Assembly (NCBI RefSeq): GCF_014596475.1
Contig: NZ_MECJ01000013.1
Coordinates: 1 to 64,000 of the forward strand
Direction of reading: 5' to 3'
Length of the DNA stretch: 64,000 nt
Source: Streptomyces sp. CBMA152
Lineage (GTDB): Bacteria; Actinomycetota; Actinomycetes; Streptomycetales; Streptomycetaceae
Positions 50,274-58,465 of this stretch are shown one piece after another; position 1 is the first letter of the stretch, and every line of letters begins with the position of its first letter. Position numbers and translations under genes: made by a program. The notes beneath the pieces are model-generated. The model saw nothing but the letters and a program-made list of their open reading frames with translations. It did no database searches and was not told the DNA's origin.

Positions 50274-52595
50274 ATGCTCACTTACGAAGACGTCGCCAAT
50301 GCCCCCGTCGACCAGCTCAAGACCGCCGTCGACGACTGGTCCGACATGGCCGCCAAGCTCAAGACCCTCGCCGAGGAAGCCCGCAAGGGCATGAAGGCGC
50401 ACGCCGACAAGGCGGACTGGGCCGGGGTGAACGCCGGGGTCAGCCGGCAGTTCATCGGCAAGACGGCCAAGGAATTCGAGGACGCGGCGGCGGAGGCCAA
50501 GGGGATTCACGCCGTACTGGCCGACGGATACGAGGCGTTCAAGCGCGCCAGGGATCAGTTACGGACCATCGTCGACGGGTCGGAGAAAGCGGGTATCGCC
50601 GTCGACGCCCGTGGCCGCGTCACCACCCGCTATTCCGTCTCCGGCGACTACGCCGCCCATAACCCGGCGCCGGGCGTGTCCGTCGATCCCGACCTCAAGC
50701 GGCAGAACGATGCCGTCGCGCAGTGGCAGCGCCGCATCAAGGCGATTGTGGAGGAGTGCGGCGAGGCGGACGAGTCGTTACGGCGGGCGCTGGCGGCGAA
50801 CGGCGGGGGCGACCACGACTTCGCCGCGCCGAAGTTCAGCGGGCTGGAAGACGAGAAGGCGGCTCGCGCCGTTGAACTGGCCCGGAAAGCCACGGGAGTT
50901 GGCGGCGTCGCACGTAACGTCGAGGCCCTTCGCCGACTCCAGGAGCTCGTGCACGACAACGCGAAGGATCCGGAGTTCGCCACGGCCTTCTACCGTCGGC
51001 TGGGCGCGGACGGCACGCTTGAGCTGTACACGAAGATGTCCCTGGACGCGACCGGCCTCGGCGTGGCCGGGCGGGACCGGGTCGCGATGGTGCACGGTCT
51101 CCAGGACGACATGGGCGAGATGCTCGGCGTCGCGACGGATCCCAAGACGCGCGGCCACCTTGACGGCACCTGGACCCTCGACATGATGCGGGCCGGTCGC
51201 AAACGGATCGACATCCCGGGCGTCACGAGCATCGGCGCGAAGGTGTACGGGTACCAGGCGCTGGGTGCGTTGTTGCGCCACGGCCGGTACGACAAGGAGT
51301 TCCTGGTCCCCATCGGGCGCGACATGGTCGGGATGGAGCACCAGGACCCGGGCATTTGGGAGGGGAACCTGCCCACCGCCCAGGCGAAGGCCTTCAACCT
51401 CGACAAGGACGGCGGCCGCGGCTTCGACCCCATGACCGGCCTGATGCAGGCCATGGGCCACAACCCGCAGGCGTCGACGGCCTTCTTCAACGAGCCCGTA
51501 CGCGAGGACACCAACGGGGACGGGATCGTCACCACCGACGACACCCCGGTCTCCGGCGACCAGGGCCGCCCCCAGGGAATGGTCGACTACGCCCTCGCCC
51601 GCAAGCCAACGGCGGACTGGTTCGACAACGCCCCCACCGACGGCCCCCTCCCGACCCCCCTCCAGACCGCCACCGGCAACGCGCTGGAGGCGGCGGTCAC
51701 GGGGCGGGTGCCGGGGGACACCCACGCGAGTCCGGTGGAGCACACCGAGGCGATGGCGAAGGTGATGGAGCGGGTGGTGGCGAAGGTCGGCAGCCACCCC
51801 GAACTCCTGGACGACGGCGAAGGCGCCCTCCCCGGCCAACTGACAGCGATGGCAGGGAATTTCGGGAACATGGCGGCGGAGTACATGCCGGACCTCCAGG
51901 CGGCGGCGGAGGACGGGGCGCATCAGGCCAAGGTGGTGGGGGTGCAGGCGCATTTCGAGAGCGGGCAGATGGTGCACTTCCTTGGTGCGGTGGCCCAAGA
52001 CCCGGGATCTTATGGGGTGATCAACAGTGCCCAGCAGGCCTACACCACACTCCTGGTACGTGATGTCTTCGCGCACCCGGAGAACCACGGAAGTGACGTG
52101 GGGGCGGCTGTGAACAATGCTGTTCATCCCGGGGGAGAAATCGCCGGAATCATGGCGCAGGCGCGGGTCCAGGCGATCTACGAGACACACTCGGCCTCCG
52201 ATGCCGAGTTCAACGACGCGGTCGCGGATAGGGCCAAGTGGGCAAACCGCGTCGTCGATGCGGTCGGCGGAAAATACATCGAAATGCTTCCGGTCGGCGG
52301 CGATGCGGTGAACTGGCTGAAGGATGACATCACGGACTCCATTGTCGAGGGGGCGAAAAAAGACTCCTCGGCGGAGGCGAGCCAGGAGGCTGCCGACGCC
52401 TATTCCAAGGCCGAGGCGCGGGCCAAGGAGTCTGCCGCGTCCGCAGTAGGCAACGCCGGGAAGAGCGCCGGACTCGCGCAACGCGACATCCGGGAGTACC
52501 AGGGCCTGGCCTCGTCTGAAACCGGTGACGCATTTTCGGTCGGCCGAAATCATCACGCGGCGAGCACGCCCCCTGCCGGGGGAGCGGGCCAGTGA
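50274..52595 (+). CDS. Large WxG-type protein, candidate type VII substrate (right module)
   Basis: This 773-residue protein begins 'MLTYEDVANAPVDQLKTAVD' and has Trp49-Ala-Gly51 at the hairpin turn ('KADWAGVNAGVSRQF'), the same place as in the left-hand paralogue. The middle is helical, with a Ca-binding-like 'DTNGDGIVTTDDT' loop near 415. After about residue 560 (from 51950) codon use is less GC-rich, and the C-terminus is a Lys/Ala/Ser helical region unlike the paralogue's. There is no signal peptide. The conserved head with a divergent tail fits a polymorphic exported effector, though no toxin domain was recognised. Confidence 0.8.
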   Translation: MLTYEDVANAPVDQLKTAVDDWSDMAAKLKTLAEEARKGMKAHADKADWAGVNAGVSRQFIGKTAKEFEDAAAEAKGIHAVLADGYEAFKRARDQLRTIVDGSEKAGIAVDARGRVTTRYSVSGDYAAHNPAPGVSVDPDLKRQNDAVAQWQRRIKAIVEECGEADESLRRALAANGGGDHDFAAPKFSGLEDEKAARAVELARKATGVGGVARNVEALRRLQELVHDNAKDPEFATAFYRRLGADGTLELYTKMSLDATGLGVAGRDRVAMVHGLQDDMGEMLGVATDPKTRGHLDGTWTLDMMRAGRKRIDIPGVTSIGAKVYGYQALGALLRHGRYDKEFLVPIGRDMVGMEHQDPGIWEGNLPTAQAKAFNLDKDGGRGFDPMTGLMQAMGHNPQASTAFFNEPVREDTNGDGIVTTDDTPVSGDQGRPQGMVDYALARKPTADWFDNAPTDGPLPTPLQTATGNALEAAVTGRVPGDTHASPVEHTEAMAKVMERVVAKVGSHPELLDDGEGALPGQLTAMAGNFGNMAAEYMPDLQAAAEDGAHQAKVVGVQAHFESGQMVHFLGAVAQDPGSYGVINSAQQAYTTLLVRDVFAHPENHGSDVGAAVNNAVHPGGEIAGIMAQARVQAIYETHSASDAEFNDAVADRAKWANRVVDAVGGKYIEMLPVGGDAVNWLKDDITDSIVEGAKKDSSAEASQEAADAYSKAEARAKESAASAVGNAGKSAGLAQRDIREYQGLASSETGDAFSVGRNHHAASTPPAGGAGQ

Positions 52596-53185
52596 TGAGG
52601 GCTGCGGGCAGGATTTCCGCCGTCGCGCTGGCCGGAACGCTGGTCCTTGCCGGCTGCGCGGACGGAAACTCCGTACCCAGCTTGCCGAAGAGCATCTGCT
52701 GGCAGGGGGAGTTCGCCGGTAGTACGGTCTCGCCACTGCTGCCCAAGGGCGACAAGGCGCAAGTGAAGATGCCCGACGATCCAGTCTTCGATGTGTTCGA
52801 GCACCGGACAAGTACCTATTGCTCGGTATTCGTCGATGGTGGGCGTGGTCGCGGGCGCGAGAGCTTTCTTGCCTGGGCCCAGGTGCGGCGCAGCGGAAGG
52901 GGTACGGAGTGGAACCACTGGGGGCCGCGCTCGACCAGCCGTATTTCCGTGGGCGACGAGGGGTTTCTCTGGGCGACGGGCGCGGCTTCCGTAATTCTCT
53001 GCGAACGCCCGGACTTGCCACGAGGTGCGGGTTACCGGCTGTACAAGGACCAGAAGTACGTTGAGCTGGCGCTCGTCGCCGAGGACGCCCCCGACACCCG
53101 GCAGACCCGGGAGACCTTCACGTCCTTGCTGACGCAGTACGTCCAGTTCGCCAAGCGGGAGCTGAAGTGTGCGAATGGGGCGTGA
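52592..53185 (+). CDS. Secreted lipoprotein paired with the 773-residue WxG protein (right module)
   Basis: This 197-residue protein has a signal peptide ending 'LVLAGC' (lipid-modified Cys22). It shares with the left-module lipoprotein a Cys, the 'SPLLP' motif and a second Cys ('STYCSVFVDGG'). GTG 52592 overlaps the previous stop by four bases; ATG 52595 overlaps by one; GGGGGAG precedes both. It is therefore tightly coupled to the large gene. An anchored extracellular partner of the exported protein, possibly an immunity protein, is the simplest inference. Alternatively it may be a receptor or assembly factor. Confidence 0.8.
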   Translation: MMRAAGRISAVALAGTLVLAGCADGNSVPSLPKSICWQGEFAGSTVSPLLPKGDKAQVKMPDDPVFDVFEHRTSTYCSVFVDGGRGRGRESFLAWAQVRRSGRGTEWNHWGPRSTSRISVGDEGFLWATGAASVILCERPDLPRGAGYRLYKDQKYVELALVAEDAPDTRQTRETFTSLLTQYVQFAKRELKCANGA

Positions 53186-53193
53186 CCCATTCA

Positions 53194-53268
53194 TGGAGGC
53201 CGTGGCGGGGATCGAACCCGCGTAACTCGCTTTGCAGGCGAGTCCCTGAGCCACTCGGGCACACGGCC
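53194..53268 (-). tRNA. tRNA-Cys (anticodon GCA)
   Basis: On the minus strand the acceptor arms GGCCGTG and CACGGCC pair, the anticodon loop CTGCAAA gives GCA, and the T-arm reads GGTTCGATCC. The discriminator is T and CCA is encoded (3' end at 53194). All four arms fold. Its 3' end faces the accessory region, the usual side for integrated elements, but no integrase or second copy of the tRNA end was seen. Confidence 0.95.
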
Positions 53269-53457
53269 GTGTGCTGACTTCTTTGACCGTAGGGGGTGGG
53301 TGCGGGCGGGGGAAGGTGCGGCGGTGGGGTGCAACGGGACTGCCATGTTGCGTTCATGTGGGGGGCGTGGGGGGCTTGGGGCGTACGACCAAATGTTGAG
53401 TGGGGAGACCTTCTTTTGACAGGGGTCATACCGCGCCATGCCTCTTACTCTGGGGCC

Positions 53458-54948
53458 ATGAGTGCGCTTGAATCCCCTGATGCCCCAGTCGAAGTCGAAG
53501 CCCCGGATCGTGTGGCTTCCGCTCCTCGCCTTGGTGGCGTGCTGGGCAAAACCCATCGGGCGCTCAGCATCGGGGCCATCTCCGTCGTTCTGCTCATCGC
53601 CTTCGAGGCGACCGCCGTCGGGACCGCGATGCCGGTGGCGGCGCGGGAGTTGGACGGGGTGTCGTTGTACGCGTTCGCCTTCTCCGCGTACTTCACGACC
53701 AGCCTGTTCGGGATGGTCGTCGCCGGGCAGTGGGCCGATCAGCGGGGGCCGCTGGGGGCGGTCGCGGTGGGGGTGTCCGCGTTCGGGGCGGGGCTGCTGT
53801 TGTCCGGGACCGCGGTGAACATGTGGACGTTCATCGGTGGGCGCGCCGTGCAGGGGCTCGGGGGCGGGCTCGTCATCGTGGCGCTGTACGTCGTGGTTGG
53901 GCGGGCCTATCCGGAGCGGCTGCGTCCGGCGATCATGGCGGCGTTCGCGGCGAGCTGGGTGGTGCCGTCGGTGGTCGGGCCGCTGGCGGCGGGGACGATC
54001 ACCGAGCGGCTCGGGTGGCGATGGGTGTTCGTCGGGATCCCGGTCCTGGTCGTGTTTCCGCTGGCCCTCGCGTTGCCCGCGATACGACGGATGGCCTCCG
54101 GGCCCGCCGATCCGGACGCGCCCGTCGAGGCGTTCGACCGGCGGCGGATCCGGCTGGCGCTGATGATCTCGCTGGGGGCGGGGCTGTTGCAGTACGCCGG
54201 TCAGGATCTGCGGTGGCTGTCGCTCGTGCCTGCGGTGGCGGGCGGTGCGCTGCTCGTTCCCGCCGTCGCGGGGCGGCACGGGCTGTTGCCGCGCGGCACG
54301 TACCGGGCCGCGCGGGGGCTGCCGTCGGTGGTGCTGCTGCGGGGGATCGCGGCGGGGTCGTTCATCGCGGCCGAGTCGTTCGTACCGCTGATGCTGGTGA
54401 CGCAGCGGGGGCTGTCGCCGACCATGGCCGGGTTCTCGCTGGCGGCGGGCGGGGCGACGTGGGCGCTCGGCTCGTACGTACAAGGCCGGCCCTGGGCCGA
54501 GCCGCATCGGGAGCGGCTGATGGTGGTGGGGATGGTGATGGTGGCCGCGGCGATCGCGTCGGCGCCGAGTGTGCTGATACCGGCGGTGCCGGTGTGGGTG
54601 GTGGCGGTCGCGTGGGGCGTGGGGTGCTTCGGGATGGGGATGGTGATCGCCTCCACGAGCGTGCTGCTGCTTCAGCTGTCGGCGCCGGGGGAAGCCGGGG
54701 CGAACTCCGCGGCGCTGCAGATCTCCGACGGGCTGTCGAACGTGCTGCTGCTTGCGGGGGGTGGGGCGGCGTTCGCTGCGCTGGGGGGTGGGTCTGTGGG
54801 GGCCGCGCATGACGTGGTGGCGTCTGCGGGGGCTGCCGCCGGGCATGGTGGGGCGTTTGCGGTGGTGTTTCTGCCGATGGCGGGGGTGGCGTTGGTGGGG
54901 GCGTGGGTGGGGTTGCGGTTGGGGTCCCCCACCCCGCCCGTTTCCTGA
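53458..54948 (+). CDS. MFS exporter, 14-helix drug:H+ antiporter type
   Basis: This 496-residue membrane protein has about 14 helices. Its loop motif is 'GQWADQRGPLGAVAVGV', and 'RAVQGLGGGLVIVALYVVVG' resembles the conserved motif of DHA2-type antiporters. Such proteins expel drugs or metabolites using the proton gradient; the substrate is unknown. ATG 53458 is used; no clear ribosome site is visible. TTGACA at 53416-53421 is a -35-like box, but a matching -10 is not obvious. The gene lies just right of tRNA-Cys. Confidence 0.88.
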   Translation: MSALESPDAPVEVEAPDRVASAPRLGGVLGKTHRALSIGAISVVLLIAFEATAVGTAMPVAARELDGVSLYAFAFSAYFTTSLFGMVVAGQWADQRGPLGAVAVGVSAFGAGLLLSGTAVNMWTFIGGRAVQGLGGGLVIVALYVVVGRAYPERLRPAIMAAFAASWVVPSVVGPLAAGTITERLGWRWVFVGIPVLVVFPLALALPAIRRMASGPADPDAPVEAFDRRRIRLALMISLGAGLLQYAGQDLRWLSLVPAVAGGALLVPAVAGRHGLLPRGTYRAARGLPSVVLLRGIAAGSFIAAESFVPLMLVTQRGLSPTMAGFSLAAGGATWALGSYVQGRPWAEPHRERLMVVGMVMVAAAIASAPSVLIPAVPVWVVAVAWGVGCFGMGMVIASTSVLLLQLSAPGEAGANSAALQISDGLSNVLLLAGGGAAFAALGGGSVGAAHDVVASAGAAAGHGGAFAVVFLPMAGVALVGAWVGLRLGSPTPPVS

Positions 54949-55039
54949 ACCCTGCCGGGGGCGGGTGGGGGTGAGGGTGGTTACCCGGGGGCTCCGCCCC
55001 CGGACCCCTTTGCGAGGGCTGCGCCCCCTGCACCCCGCT
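54949..55039 (-). repeat. Dispersed palindromic intergenic element, copy 2 (inverted)
   Basis: The reverse complement of this block matches 30541-30632 almost base for base, with a few small gaps. It starts immediately after the MFS stop codon and contains a CCGGGGGCTCCGCCCCCGG hairpin. It is probably a mobile or amplified intergenic element that also works as a terminator. Confidence 0.8.
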
Positions 55040-55451
55040 TCGGGGCTCCGCCCCGGGCCCCGGTGGGGTGGGTGGGCACGCTCGCGGGGCTTCGCCCCTG
55101 CACCCCGTTTCGTCTGCGGATCGTGCTGGGTTGCTCGCGCAGTTCCCCGCGCCCCTAAGAGGGCCCTTCGGGCCCATTTAAGGGGCGCGGGGAACTGCGC
55201 GACCAGCCCCCACCCACCCGCAGCCGACAAGACCGGCCGCCCGCCCAGGGCCTTCGGGAAGGGGCGGGGTGGGGAAGCTCCCCGCCGTTGTGAACCCGCT
55301 CTCACCCCACCCCCCACCCGCCCCGCCGACCCCGGATCAAGACCGCCCCACCGGTAAGGTGGCCCGGTTGTCGTACGTAACGCCGACGCACAACCGGCCC
55401 GTAAAGCGCACCGAAAACCCCCGCCGCCCCCGACCGCACGAACCGGAGACC
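55040..55451. other. Palindrome-rich spacer before the helicase gene
   Basis: No gene is supported in the rest of this 503-bp gap. After copy 2 come more GGGGCTCCGCCCC-type hairpins, the long stem-loop at 55135-55202, and the 18-bp GGAAGGGGCGGGGTGGGG motif at 55257, also present at 30635. The last ~100 bp before the helicase start are less repetitive and presumably hold its promoter. Confidence 0.6.
55135..55202. terminator. Long compound stem-loop of the Streptomyces intergenic palindrome family
   Basis: The outer arms pair over 22 bp (TCGCGCAGTTCCCCGCGCCC and its complement). An inner GGGCCC-TTC-GGGCCC hairpin sits at the tip. The outer arm repeats the core seen at 33191-33210. Confidence 0.85.
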
Positions 55452-57236
55452 GTGACTACTACCGCCTCCCACCACCTCTCACCCGCCTTTCCCGGCCGCG
55501 CCCCCTGGGGTACGGCCAACAAGCTGCGTGCCTGGCAGCAGGGGGCGCTGGAGAAGTACGTCCAGGAGCAGCCCCGCGACTTCCTCGCCGTCGCCACGCC
55601 CGGCGCCGGCAAGACGACGTTCGCGCTGACGCTCGCGTCGTGGCTGCTGCACCACCATGTCGTGCAGCAGATCACCGTCGTCGCGCCGACCGAGCACCTG
55701 AAGAAGCAGTGGGCGGAGGCGGCGGCGCGGATAGGCATCCGGCTCGATCCGGACTACAGCGCGGGGCCGTTGAGCAAGGACTACCACGGGGTCGCGATCA
55801 CGTACGCCGGTGTCGGCGTGCGGCCGATGCTCCACCGCAACCGGTGCGAGCAGCGCAAGACCCTCGTCATCCTCGACGAGATCCACCACGCCGGTGACTC
55901 GAAGTCCTGGGGTGAGGCCTGCCTCGAAGCGTTCGACCCGGCCACCCGGCGCCTCGCCCTCACCGGCACCCCCTTCCGGTCCGACACCAATCCCATCCCC
56001 TTCGTCACGTACGAGGAAGGGAACGACGGGATTCGGCGCTCCTCCGCCGACTACACCTACGGCTACGGCAACGCCCTCGCCGACGGCGTCGTGCGGCCCG
56101 TCATCTTCCTCTCCTACAGCGGCAACATGCGCTGGCGCACCAAGGCCGGTGACGAGATCGAGGCGCGGCTCGGGGAGCCGCTCACCAAGGACGCCATCTC
56201 GCAGGCCTGGCGCACCGCGCTCGACCCGCGCGGCGACTGGATGCCGAACGTGCTGCGCGCCGCCGACCAGCGCCTGACCGAGGTCCGCAAGGGCATCCCG
56301 GACGCCGGCGCCCTCGTCATCGCCTCCGATCAGGACTCCGCCCGCGCCTACGCGAAACTCATCCGGGAGATCACGGGCAGCAAGGCCACCGTCGTTCTCT
56401 CCGATGACAACGGTGCCTCTAAGAAGATCGACGAGTTCAGCGCCGGCGACTCCCGGTGGATGGTCGCCGTCCGCATGGTGTCCGAGGGCGTCGACGTGCC
56501 CCGGCTCGCCGTCGGCGTCTACGCCACCACCATCTCCACGCCCCTCTTCTTCGCGCAGGCCGTCGGCCGTTTCGTGCGGTCGCGGCGGCGCGGCGAGACC
56601 GCGTCCGTCTTCGTGCCCACCATCCCCACCCTCCTCGGCTTCGCCACCGAGATGGAGGTCGAGCGCGACCACGTGCTCGACAAGCCGAAGAAGGACGGGG
56701 AAGAGGACCCGTACGCCGAAGAGGACAAGCTCCTCGCCGAGGCCGAGAAGCAGCAGGACGAGGACACCGGCGAGCAGGACATGCTCCCCTTCGAGGCCCT
56801 TGAGTCCGACGCCGTCTTCGACCGGGTTCTCTACGACGGCGCCGAGTTCGGCATGCAGGCCCACCCGGGGAGTGAGGAAGAACAGGACTACCTCGGGATT
56901 CCCGGGCTCCTCGAACCCGATCAGGTGCAGCTGCTGCTCCAGAAGCGGCAGGCCCGGCAGATCGCGCACAGCCGGCAGAAGCCCGCCGAGCAGGCCGACC
57001 TGCTGGAGATTCCCGCCGAGCGCCGTCCCGTGGTCTCCCACAAGGAACTCCTGGAGCTGCGCAAGCAGTTGAACACGATGGTCGGCGCGTACGTCCACCA
57101 GAGCGGCAAGCCGCACGGTGTCATCCACACCGAGCTGCGGCGTGTGTGCGGCGGCCCGCCGAGCGCCGAGGCCACGGCCGGGCAGATCCGTGAGCGGATC
57201 AAGAAGGTGCAGGAGTGGGCCACCCGGATGAAGTGA
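55452..57236 (+). CDS. DEAH-type superfamily 2 helicase
   Basis: This 594-residue ATPase has motif I 'ATPGAGKTTFAL', DEIH in 'LVILDEIHHAGD', motif III 'ALTGTPFRS' and motifs V/VI 'VRMVSEGVDVPRL' and 'QAVGRFVRSRRR'. An acidic C-terminal part (about 410-470) and a Lys/Arg helical end follow. It resembles restriction-type or XPB-like DNA translocases; the exact substrate is unknown. GTG 55452 has CCGGAG six bases upstream and is preferred to the frame open from 55269. It is a single-gene unit ending at a strong terminator. Confidence 0.9.
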   Translation: MTTTASHHLSPAFPGRAPWGTANKLRAWQQGALEKYVQEQPRDFLAVATPGAGKTTFALTLASWLLHHHVVQQITVVAPTEHLKKQWAEAAARIGIRLDPDYSAGPLSKDYHGVAITYAGVGVRPMLHRNRCEQRKTLVILDEIHHAGDSKSWGEACLEAFDPATRRLALTGTPFRSDTNPIPFVTYEEGNDGIRRSSADYTYGYGNALADGVVRPVIFLSYSGNMRWRTKAGDEIEARLGEPLTKDAISQAWRTALDPRGDWMPNVLRAADQRLTEVRKGIPDAGALVIASDQDSARAYAKLIREITGSKATVVLSDDNGASKKIDEFSAGDSRWMVAVRMVSEGVDVPRLAVGVYATTISTPLFFAQAVGRFVRSRRRGETASVFVPTIPTLLGFATEMEVERDHVLDKPKKDGEEDPYAEEDKLLAEAEKQQDEDTGEQDMLPFEALESDAVFDRVLYDGAEFGMQAHPGSEEEQDYLGIPGLLEPDQVQLLLQKRQARQIAHSRQKPAEQADLLEIPAERRPVVSHKELLELRKQLNTMVGAYVHQSGKPHGVIHTELRRVCGGPPSAEATAGQIRERIKKVQEWATRMK

Positions 57237-57278
57237 CGGCCGCGGGTCAACTCCCGTACGTCCGAAGGTAGTTGGTGA

Positions 57279-57312
57279 GGGCGGGGCCCGGGTGCGACGC
57301 CGGGCCCCGCCC
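57279..57312 (+). terminator. Helicase gene terminator
   Basis: A perfect 13-bp stem (GGGCGGGGCCCGG / CCGGGCCCCGCCC) with an 8-base loop lies 43 bases after the stop and is followed by CTCTT. Confidence 0.88.
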
Positions 57313-57537
57313 CTCTTCACCCGTGGGGACGGGGATGGTCGGCGAGGGACGGCCCCCACGGTCGCCCTCGCACACCCCCAACAGTAATGGGAAGGCAAAG
57401 TCCCCCGCGTGGACCAAGGTCCCGCGCGCCCTGGACTTTGGTCCCGAACCGGGATCAAAACCCCGGCTTGTCAAAGGTCGCGCCCGGATTCTGGACGAGG
57501 CCTTCCGCTGAGCGGGACCGATCGCTACTGTCCCGCC

Positions 57538-57642
57538 ATGCAAACGCCCCGTGGCAGCGCCGCCGCGGAGCGCAGCCGGTGCCATGGCCTGCCGGCGGCC
57601 TCTGTGCGCGTCGCCGCGGGACCGGTGTCGCGATTTTCGTAG
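57538..57642 (+). CDS. Possible leaderless 34-residue ORF upstream of the IclR gene
   Basis: ATG 57538 lies seven bases after TACTGT, the spacing of leaderless messages. The frame 'MQTPRGSAAAERSRCHGLPA...' ends at TAG 57640-57642. It is basic, with one Cys. There is no ribosome site. It could be a regulatory leader peptide for the IclR gene whose ribosome site starts 23 bases later, or chance. Support is positional only. Confidence 0.3.
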   Translation: MQTPRGSAAAERSRCHGLPAASVRVAAGPVSRFS

Positions 57643-57678
57643 AGAGCCGCCGACGACTCACCATAAGGAGTGGGCGTC

Positions 57679-58323
57679 GTGACCGCGGAGACCTCCCAGA
57701 CGCTCGACCGGGGACTGCGTGTCCTCAAGCTGCTCGCCGACACCGACCACGGCCTGACCGTCACCGAGTTGTCCAACAAGCTCGGCGTCAACCGGACGGT
57801 GGTCTACCGTCTGCTCGCCACACTGGAACAGCACGCTCTCGTACGACGTGACCTCGGCGGCCGCGCCCGGGTCGGACTCGGGGTCCTGCGGCTCGGCCGA
57901 CAGGTCCATCCGCTCGTACGGGAAGCGGCCCTGCCCGCGCTGCGCTCGCTCGCCGAGGACATCGGGGCGACCGCGCACCTCACCCTGGTCGACGGGGCCG
58001 ACGCACTCGCCGTCGCGGTCGTCGAGCCGACCTGGACCGACTACCACGTGGCGTACCGGGCCGGATTCCGCCATCCCCTCGACCGGGGTGCGGCGGGCCG
58101 GGCCATCCTCTCCGCCCGCCAGGCCGGCGGCCTCGTCGACCCGGGCTACACCCTCACCCACGGCGAGCTGGAGGCCGGGGCCAGCGGAGCCGCCGCGCCC
58201 CTGGTCGGGGTGACCGGCATAGAGGGAAGCGTCGGCGTGGTGATGCTCGCGGACGCGGTGCCCGAGCGGGTCGGCCCGAGAGTGGTGGACGCGGCCCGGG
58301 AGGTGGCGGACGCGCTGCGGTGA
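57679..58323 (+). CDS. IclR-family transcriptional regulator
   Basis: This 214-residue protein has an N-terminal winged HTH ('TLDRGLRVLKLLADTDHGLT', then 'LSNKLGVNRTVVYRLLATLEQ') and an effector-binding domain (about 75-210, 'GRAILSARQAGG', 'EGSVGVVMLAD'). It is slightly short for the family (about 250), with a reduced effector domain. GTG 57679 has AAGGAG eight bases upstream; GTG 57670 is less likely. A dyad over the upstream -10 box is a candidate operator. The effector is unknown. Confidence 0.88.
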   Translation: MTAETSQTLDRGLRVLKLLADTDHGLTVTELSNKLGVNRTVVYRLLATLEQHALVRRDLGGRARVGLGVLRLGRQVHPLVREAALPALRSLAEDIGATAHLTLVDGADALAVAVVEPTWTDYHVAYRAGFRHPLDRGAAGRAILSARQAGGLVDPGYTLTHGELEAGASGAAAPLVGVTGIEGSVGVVMLADAVPERVGPRVVDAAREVADALR

Positions 58324-58465
58324 GGGAGGGGGCTCGGGTGCGCTGTGGTGACCCGAGCCTCAGCCCGGCCCCGACCCTGGCCCCCGCCCTGGCTGCCCGG
58401 GCTCGCACCCGGGCCCGCGCCCCCGGCCCCCGTAGCCGTCGGACCTCGCCCGATACATTGGATCC

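Larger units (their letters stand above)
57237..57678 (+). other. 442-bp spacer between helicase and IclR genes
   Basis: It contains the helicase terminator (57279-57312), then about 200 bp without features. At 57512-57536 there is a perfect dyad GCGGGAC-N11-GTCCCGC overlapping a -10-like TACTGT (57526-57531). A 34-codon reading frame starts seven bases after that box. Confidence 0.5.

Noticed and set aside
42669..53185. Complete ESX/type VII secretion system
   Set aside because: Only substrate-like proteins and a mycosin are present. No FtsK/SpoIIIE-type EccC or membrane EccB, EccD or EccE gene is in the island.
40118..53268. Integrated plasmid or prophage
   Set aside because: No integrase, replication, transfer or phage structural gene is visible, so only an accessory region is claimed.
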